This document shows, piece after piece, positions 57,435 through 64,000 of a DNA stretch of 64,000 nt. Under the pieces are notes generated by a model. It saw only the letters and a list, made by a program, of their open reading frames with translations, did no database searches and was not told where the DNA came from. The DNA is taken from the NCBI GenBank assembly GCA_034096865.1, contig JAWQFJ010025386.1:1-64000 (forward strand), in the 5' to 3' direction. A program made the position numbers and the translations under genes. The DNA comes from Theodoxus fluviatilis (Eukaryota; Mollusca; Gastropoda; Cycloneritida; Neritidae). Numbering within the stretch: position 1 is the stretch's first letter; each line of letters opens with the position of its first letter.

Positions 57435-57955
57435 CGTGCGCATGTGTGTGTGTGCATGCGTGCTTGTGTGTGTGCGTGCGTGTGCGTGCGTGTGCGTGCG
57501 TGTGCGTGTGTGTGTGTGTGTGCTTGTGGGTGTGTGTGGGTGTGGGTGTGTGTGTGTGTGTGTGTCTGTGTGTGTGTGTGCGTGTGTGTGTGCGTGCGTG
57601 CAGTGTGTGAGTGTGTGTGTGCGCATGTGTGTGCGTGCGTGCAGTGTGTGCATGTGTGCGTGTATGTGCTTGTGTGTGTGTGTGTGCGCATATGTTTGTG
57701 TGTGTGTGAGTGTTTGCATGTGCGTGTGCATGTGTGTGTGTGTGTGCGCATGTGTGTGTGTGTTTGCGTGCATGCTTGTGTGTGTGTGCATGTGTGTGTG
57801 TGCACGTGTGTGTGTGTGTGCATGTGCGTATGTGCTTGTGTGTGCGTGTGTGCATGTGTGTGTGTGCTTGCGTGCATGTGTGTGTGTGTGCATGTGTGTG
57901 TGTGCGTGTGTGTGTGTGTGTGTGGGTTGGTGGGTGGGTGTGCATGCGTGTGTGT
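57388..57955. repeat. GT/GCGT microsatellite
   Basis: Begins within 15 bases of the donor at 57375. A compound gtgt/gcgtgcgt repeat. Frames across it are artefacts. Confidence 0.97.
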
Positions 57956-58167
57956 ATGAAAGAATGCTTTTTCTGTTGCTTTCATATCTGTACACTCGTA
58001 CAAACAATTATCCATAAAATATTTCCACTAGATTCTGTATACCAAAGTTTTATTCCTATCTGGATCTCATGTTCCTTCACCCGGACGGAAAAACCGTGGG
58101 TAAACCAATGTCAATTTTTTTACCTGTTCTTTCTTGAAATGATGTGACTGCTATTTTTCTTTCTTAT

Positions 58168-59262
58168 TTAACTCACTCAAGACGCAGAATTTCTAGTGCG
58201 TCTGTCCCCGGAAATCGCAGGAAAATGGACAAAGTTTGAAAATTCGTAGTAAAATAAATACTGTAGCTACAAAGCTAAACTTGGTATGGCTAGAAAGGTC
58301 TTTCTTTGCCAAAACTAGCCAAATGCTGCACTTTGTCAAGCTAAGAAAACACTACACTTGCCATCACAGTAAGTAGAGCCATTATTTTGAAAAAAATAGG
58401 TCTTTCACCCAGCTCGCTTTCTCAGAGTGCCCACTGCTTGTTTCTTGGTCTAGAGCTCTATTAAAAAAAAAGTGAACTTCAAAAAATGGCACAAAAACAC
58501 ACTGGATAAATTTTGTGATGATTGTGTTTATTAGTCCTGAGTTACAACCAATATGAGCCTACAATAAACTACCGAGCAGCTGATGGCGTAGTCGACCTAG
58601 TTTCACCCTCGCTCTCTGATACCTCATCATTAGCGAGAGGAAAATCACTACTATCATCATCATCATGAAAGGGATCATCACAAAAACACACTGGAGAATT
58701 TTGTGATGATTGTGTTTATTAGTCCTGAGTTAACAACCAATATGAGCCTACAATGAACTACCGAGCAGCTGATGGCGAGGTCGACCATGTTTCAGCCACC
58801 ATGACAACTTCACTCTCATCCTCGCTCTCTGATACCTCATCATTAGCGAGAGGAAAATCACCACTATCATCATCATCATGAAAGGGATCATCTACATCAG
58901 TTCCTATCTCATACAAAGCATCCTCTTCAGCATCAAAACCCTCCTCTATAGCAATTTCCACTCGCTCACCCACCTCGCGCTGCGATCGATGCTACGCCGC
59001 CATCGCTGTTTACTTCGTGCCTCGTAGTGCATTGCTGATAAAGGTTATGGTCTGGCCGGGAAAGATCTGTGTGTTGATCTAAAGCTGACAAACTATAGTA
59101 CAGAGACGGATTCAAGACTAGACTAGTTCCCTAAACCATATTTTCCTTGTTATAAGGGGGCAAAAATATGCTATTGTGGTAGGCTCAATTGAGCCTATGC
59201 GTCGCGAACGACTATGTTTGGCCCGTAGGCTCATATGAGCCTACACGTCGCGAATGAGTTAA
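58168..59262 (-). mobile_element. Second piggyBac-type nonautonomous element
   Basis: TTAA lies at both outer ends (58168-58171, 59259-59262), with inverted ends ctcactcaagacgc and gtcgcgaatgag. The interior has a minus-strand acidic frame (58758-58973, MGERVEIAIEEGFDAEEDAL, then a DDDDS-type stretch) similar in style to piggyBac N-termini. There are no catalytic parts. It is unrelated in sequence to the copies at 20689 and 37876. Confidence 0.72.
58491..58891. repeat. 189-bp tandem duplication inside the element
   Basis: The segment starting acaaaaacacactgg at 58491 is repeated from 58680 with a few changes. The second copy has about 20 more bases (accatgacaacttcactct region). It duplicates the start of the acidic frame. 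Confidence 0.9.
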
Positions 59263-59496
59263 TGCATGTATGATATATATTTGTGCCTCTTACACTACAG
59301 AGTGTAAACACATCCCTTACTAGTCATTTCCTCACAAAAATGGAAGAATTTTCCACTCCTACAGAAGCAATCACATCACCTTACCAATGGGAAGTCATGA
59401 ACCACAGGGAGAAAAACCAATAACGCTAATTTGCGCCTCTAGTCTAAATTGGAAAATTTTGAGTAGCTTTTCATCCTGCATGTAGCAATATTTCAG

Positions 59497-59730
59497 GGCC
59501 CGTATTCACAACGGCGATTTATCGGCGATATATTTTAACCCCGATTTATCTCTAAACTCAGACGATTCCAACTGCCTGTTCCGCTCTCCCTTGGCTGGAA
59601 ACCAGTATATAGAGCAAAGCGCAACCTAGGATCCTCTGACGAACGTACCTTATCTAACCGATCAAGATAACGCGGGGCTAGGGGATAAATCGAGTGTTAA
59701 AAAGATAAATCGCCGTTGTGAATACGGGCC
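59497..59730 (+). mobile_element. 235-bp MITE, copy C
   Basis: Ends ggcccgtattcacaacggcg and its reverse. CAG lies on both sides (59494-59496, 59731-59733) as a 3-bp duplication. About 95 percent like copy A at 22188. It sits 80 bases before the coiled-coil exon. Confidence 0.93.
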
Positions 59731-59812
59731 CAGATCGATAAAGTTGACATGGTGCCATTCCTGCTTGGGAAGTTGGATGGTCACTGCCATTTTCTTTTCT
59801 TTGCTCTTGCAG

Positions 59813-60000
59813 GAGGGAGAGGATGGGGACATCTACACGTCCATCCAGGAGCTGCGAGACCAGACGGACGTGCTCTGTGCGGAGGTGGAGGAGCTGGAGC
59901 GAGGCCAGGGAGACACGGCCAGGGCCCAGGTGTTGCGGCAGCAACTCCAGCAGACACAGGAGGAGTTGCTGGCCAAGCAGGAGGAGCGGCGCCGGCGCAA
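59813..60000 (+). CDS. PLCG1: PLCG exon: C-terminal coiled coil
   Basis: Encodes EGEDGDIYTSIQELRDQTDV, then a helix-forming, Glu/Gln-rich stretch ending QEELLAKQEERRRRK. It joins in phase 0 to MKNPK. Heptad-like spacing suggests a coiled coil, as in invertebrate PLC C-terminal tails. At the end CGCAA|gtaggt is a good donor, while reading on gives AAG TAG, a stop at 60002-60004. Either the gene continues past the window or this is the last codon block; vertebrate tails are longer, so splicing on is favoured. Confidence 0.88.
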
Positions 60001-63000
60001 GTAGGTGTTGCTTGCAGATGGGTGTTGCTGGCAGGAAGGTGTTGCTGGCAGATAGGTGTTGCTGACAGATGTGTTTTGTTGGCAGATAGGTGTTGCTGGC
60101 AGATGGGTGTTGCTTGCAAATGGGTGTTGCTGGCAGATAGGTGTTGCTGGCAGATAGGTGTTGCTGGCAGATGGGTTTTGCTCGCAGATAGGTGTTGCTG
60201 ACAGATAGGTGTTGCTGGCAGATAGGTGTTGCTGGCAGATGGGTGTTGCTTGCAAATGGGTGTTGCTGGCAGATAGGTGTTGCTGGCAGATGCGTGTTGC
60301 TGGCAGATGCATGTTGCTGGCAGATGGGTGTTGCTTGCAGATAGGTGTTGCTCGCAGATGGATGTTGCTCGCAGATGGGTGTTGCTGACAGATGGGTAAT
60401 GCTGGCAGATGGGTGTTGCTGACAGATAGATGTTGCTGGCAGATAGATGTTGCTGACAGATAGATGTTGCTGGCAGATGGGTGATGCTGGCAGATGGGTG
60501 TTGCTGACAGATGGGTGTTGCTGGTAGATGGATGTTGCTGACAGATAGATGTTGCTGGCAGATAGGTGTTGCTGGCAGATGGGTGCTGCTGACAGATGGG
60601 TAATGCTGGCAGATAGATGTTGCTGGCAGATAGATGTTGCTGGCAGATGGGTGTTGCTGGCAGATGGGTGTTGCTGACAGATGGGTGATGCTGGCAGATG
60701 GGTGTTGCTGACAGATGGGTCTTGCTGGCAGATGGGTGTTGCTGACAGATGGGTAATGCTGGCAGATGGGTGCTGCTGACAGATGGGTAATGCTGACAGA
60801 TGGGTAATGCTGGCAGATGGGTGTTGCTGACAGATAGGTGTTGCTTGCAGATGGGTCTTGCTGACAGATGGGTGATGCTGACAGATGAGTGTTGCTGACA
60901 GATGGGTAATGCTGACAGATGGGTAATGCTGACAGATGGGTGTTGCTGGCAGATGGGTGTTGCTGACAGATGGGTAATGCTGACAGATAGATGTTGCTGG
61001 CAGATGGGTGTTGCTGACAGATGGATGTTGCTGGCAGATAGGTGTTGCTGACAGATGGATGTTGCTGACAGATGGGTAATGCTGGCAGATAGATGTTGCT
61101 GACAGATGGGTAATGCTGACAGATGGGTCTTGCTGACAGATGGGTGTTGCTGACAGATGGGTGTTGCTGACAGATAGATGTTGCTGGCAGATAGATGTTG
61201 CTGGCAGATAGATGTTGCTGACAGATAGATGTTGCTGGCAGATAGATGTTGCTGGCAGATAGATGTTGCTGACAGATAGATGTTGCTGACAGATAGATGT
61301 TGCTGGCAGATAGATGTTGCTGACAGATAGATGTTGCTGACAGATGGATGTTGCTGACAGATAGATGTTGCTGGCAGATAGATGTTGCTGGCAGATAGAT
61401 GTTGCTGACAGATAGATGTTGCTGGCAGATAGATGTTGCTGGCAGATAGATGTTGCTGACAGATAGATGTTGCTGACAGATAGATGTTGCTGACAGATAG
61501 ATGTTGCTGACAGATAGATGTTGCTGACAGATAGATGTTGCTGACAGATAGATGTTGCTGACAGATAGATGTTGCTGGCAGATAGATGTTGCTGACAGAT
61601 AGATGTTGCTGGCAGATAGATGTTGCTGACAGATAGATGTTGCTGGCAGATAGATGTTGCTGGCAGATAGATGTTGCTGACAGATAGATGTTGCTGGCAG
61701 ATAGATGTTGCTGGCAGATAGATGTTGCTGACAGATGGGTGTTGCTGACAGATGGGTAATGCTGGCAGATGGGTGTTGCTGACAGATGGGTGTTGCTGAC
61801 AGATGGGTGTTGCTGACAGATGGGTGTTGCTGACAGATGGGTGTTGCTGACAGATGGGTGTTGCTGACAGATGGGTGTTGCTGACAGATGGGTGTTGCTG
61901 ACAGATGGGTGTTGCTGACAGATGGGTAATGCTGACAGATGGGTAATGCTGACAGATGGGTGTTGCTGACAGATGGGTGTTGCTGTCAGATGGGTAATGC
62001 TGACAGATGGGTAATGCTGACAGATGGATGTTGCTGACAGATGGGTAATGCTGGCAGATAGATGTTGCTGGCAGATGGGTGTTGCTGTCAGATGGGTGTT
62101 GCTGACAGATGGGTGTTGCTGACAGATGGGTGTTGCTGACAGATGGGTGTTGCTGACAGATGGGTGTTGCTGACAGATGGGTAATGCTGGCAGATGGGTG
62201 ATGCTGACAGATGGGTGTTGCTGACAGATGGGTAATGCTGGCAGATGGGTGATGCTGGCAGATAGGTGATGCTGACAGATGGGTGTTGCTGACAGATGGG
62301 TAATGCTGGCAGATGGGTGATGCTGACAGATGGGTGATGCTGACAGATGGGTGATGCTGACAGATGGGTGTTGCTGACAGATGGGTGTTGCTGACAGATG
62401 GGTAATGCTGACAGATGGGTGTTGCTGACAGATGGGTGTTGCTGACAGATGGGTGTTGCTGACAGATGGGTGTTGCTGACAGATGGGTGATGCTGACAGA
62501 TGGGTGTTGCTGACAGATGGGTAATGCTGACAGATGGGTGTTGCTGACAGATGGGTGTTGCTGACAGATGGGTGTTGCTGACAGATGGGTAATGCTGACA
62601 GATGGGTGTTGCTGACAGATGGGTAATGCTGACAGATGGGTGTTGCTGACAGATGGGTAATGCTGGCAGATGGGTGTTGCTGACAGATGGGTAATGCTGA
62701 CAGATGGGTGTTGCTGACAGATGGGTGTTGCTGACAGATGGGTGTTGCTGACAGATGGGTAATGCTGGCAGATGGGTGTTGCTGACAGATGGGTGTTGCT
62801 GACAGATGGGTGTTGCTGACAGATGGGTAATGCTGACAGATGGGTGTTGCTGACAGATGGGTGTTGCTGACAGATGGGTTGCTGACAGATGGGTGTTGCT
62901 GACAGATGGGTTGCTGACAGATGGGTTGCTGACAGATGGGTTTGCAGATGGTTGCTGACAGATGGGTGTTGCTGACAGATGGGTGTTGCTGACAGATGGG

Positions 63001-64000
63001 TGTTGCTGACAGATGGGTGTTGCTGACAGATGGGTAATGCTGACAGATGGGTGTTGCTGACAGATGGGTAATGCTGACAGATGGGTGTTGCTGACAGATG
63101 GGTATGCTGACAGATGGTGTTGCTGACAGATGGGTATGCTGACAGATGGGTGTTGCTGACAGATGGGTGTTGCTGACAGATGGGTGTTGCTGACAGATGG
63201 GTAATGCTGACAGATGGGTGTTGCTGACAGATGGGTGTTGCTGACAGATGGGTGTTGCTGACAGATGGGTAATGCTGACAGATGGGTGTTGCTGACAGAT
63301 GGGTGTTGCTGACAGATGGGTGTTGCTGACAGATGGGTGTTGCTGACAGATGGGTGTTGCTGACAGATGGGTGTTGCTGACAGATGGGTTGCTGACAGAT
63401 GGGTGTTGCTGACAGATGGGTGTTGCTGACAGATGGGTGTTGCTGACAGATGGGTGTTGCTGACAGATGGGTGTTGCTGACAGATGGGTGTTGCTGACAG
63501 ATGGGTGTTGCTGACAGATGGGTTGCTGCAGATGGGTGTTGCTGACAGATGGGTGTTGCTGACAGATGGGTGTTGCTGACAGATGGGTGTTGCTGACAGA
63601 TGGGTGTTGCTGACAGATGGGTGTTGCTGACAGATGGGTGTTGCTGACAGATGGGTAATGCTGACAGATGGGTGTTGCTGACAGATGGGTAATGCTGACA
63701 GATGGGTGTTGCTGACAGATGGGTGTTGCTGACAGATGGGTGTTGCTGACAGATGGGTAATGCTGACAGATGGGTAATGCTGACAGATGGGTGTTGCTGA
63801 CAGATGGGTGTTGCTGACAGATGGGTGTTGCTGACAGATGGGTAATGCTGACAGATGGGTCTTGCTGACAGATGGGTAATGCTGACAGATGGGTGTTGCT
63901 GACAGATGGGTTGCTGCAGATGGTTGCTGACAGATGGGTGTTGCTGACAGATGGGTAATGCTGACAGATGGGTGTTGCTGACAGATGGGTGTTGCTGACA
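60000..64000. repeat. 17-bp minisatellite starting on a splice donor
   Basis: Well over 200 units of tgttgctgacagatggg, with variants ggcagata, ggtaatgc and shorter units, running past the window end. The first unit is agtaggtgttgcttgca, whose first base is the last exon base and which contains the donor gtaggt. Blocks differ in variant use: a mixed block to about 61130, an agatagatgttgctg block at 61165-61735, then mainly gatgggtgttgctgaca. Confidence 0.96.

Larger units (their letters stand above)
1004..60000 (+). other. PLCG1: Phospholipase C gamma gene, partial (23 exons seen)
   Basis: PLC-gamma hydrolyses phosphatidylinositol 4,5-bisphosphate at the plasma membrane into IP3 and diacylglycerol, and is switched on by tyrosine kinases through its SH2 domains. 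Exons spread over 59 kb join in consistent phase to give about 920 residues: X box, half PH, SH2, SH2, linker, SH3, half PH, Y box, C2, coiled coil. A split PH enclosing two SH2 and one SH3 domain between X and Y is diagnostic of the gamma class. The exons for the N-terminal PH, EF hands and the start of the X box are upstream of the window. Borders were set by GT/AG sites plus reading phase. Gene identity is very secure. Whether it is orthologous to vertebrate PLCG1, PLCG2 or the single invertebrate PLCG cannot be decided here; the symbol is by similarity. Confidence 0.96.

Noticed and set aside
1004..60000. PLCG as a pseudogene
   Set aside because: Only one exon and one junction are disturbed. 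The other exons keep open phase, catalytic motifs and splice sites, which would not survive in a dead gene with introns this old.
43655..64000. CRISPR-like array from regularly repeated units
   Set aside because: The repeats are head-to-tail without unique spacers and the genome is clearly eukaryotic with introns.

Overview
The window looks like one stretch of a very large, repeat-rich eukaryotic gene on the + strand. The coding parts are short exons (about 64-200 bases) with GT/AG borders, consistent phases and no promoter or polyA end in view. Joined, they read as the middle and C-terminal part of a phospholipase C gamma (PLCG1-type): catalytic X box, first half of a split PH domain, N-SH2, C-SH2, a tyrosine-rich linker, SH3, second half of the split PH, catalytic Y box, C2, and the start of a charged C-terminal coiled coil. 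That order is specific to PLC-gamma. The N-terminal PH and EF-hand part lies upstream of the window, and the C-terminus probably downstream. The organism is an animal, most likely a mollusc and perhaps a marine gastropod. This is inferred from the invertebrate-style PLCG and the mix of transposons and intron minisatellites, not from any marker gene.

Layout: 1-833 is a 15-bp G-rich minisatellite. 1004-6817 holds six exons (X box to first PH half), separated by tetranucleotide, GA and GT repeats. 6818-15827 holds the SH2 exons and two linker exons; the exon for the first half of N-SH2 (about 10220-10415) is present but carries several frame disruptions. 15828-25190 is a 9.4-kb intron with a hAT-type element (17072-19730), eight exact-length 70-bp repeats, and a piggyBac-type element (20689-23589) that contains a second element, which in turn contains a 235-bp MITE. 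25191-26562 encodes SH3. 26563-34110 is a 7.5-kb minisatellite that starts at the exon's own 5' splice site. 35363-35511 is the second PH half. 35512-44960 is another transposon-rich intron, with an inverted second copy of the piggyBac-type element (37876-39941, TTAA on both sides). 44961-51342 encodes the Y box and most of C2, broken by a 1.9-kb 30-bp minisatellite. 51343-57285 holds a 17-bp minisatellite split by a 3-kb insertion, then a 39-bp minisatellite next to an acceptor. 57286-60000 holds the last C2 exon and a coiled-coil exon. 60001-64000 is a 17-bp minisatellite that again begins at the donor site.

The most unusual theme is that several long minisatellites start or end at exon borders and have multiplied the splice signal itself: donor copies at 26563 onward, donor-derived units at 60001 onward, and acceptor-like units before 57286. 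Two places in the gene do not read cleanly: the N-SH2 exon, and the junction between the exons at 46009 and 48709. All other exons are intact, so I regard the gene as functional with local sequence or assembly problems rather than as a pseudogene. Long open frames across simple repeats were not called as genes.
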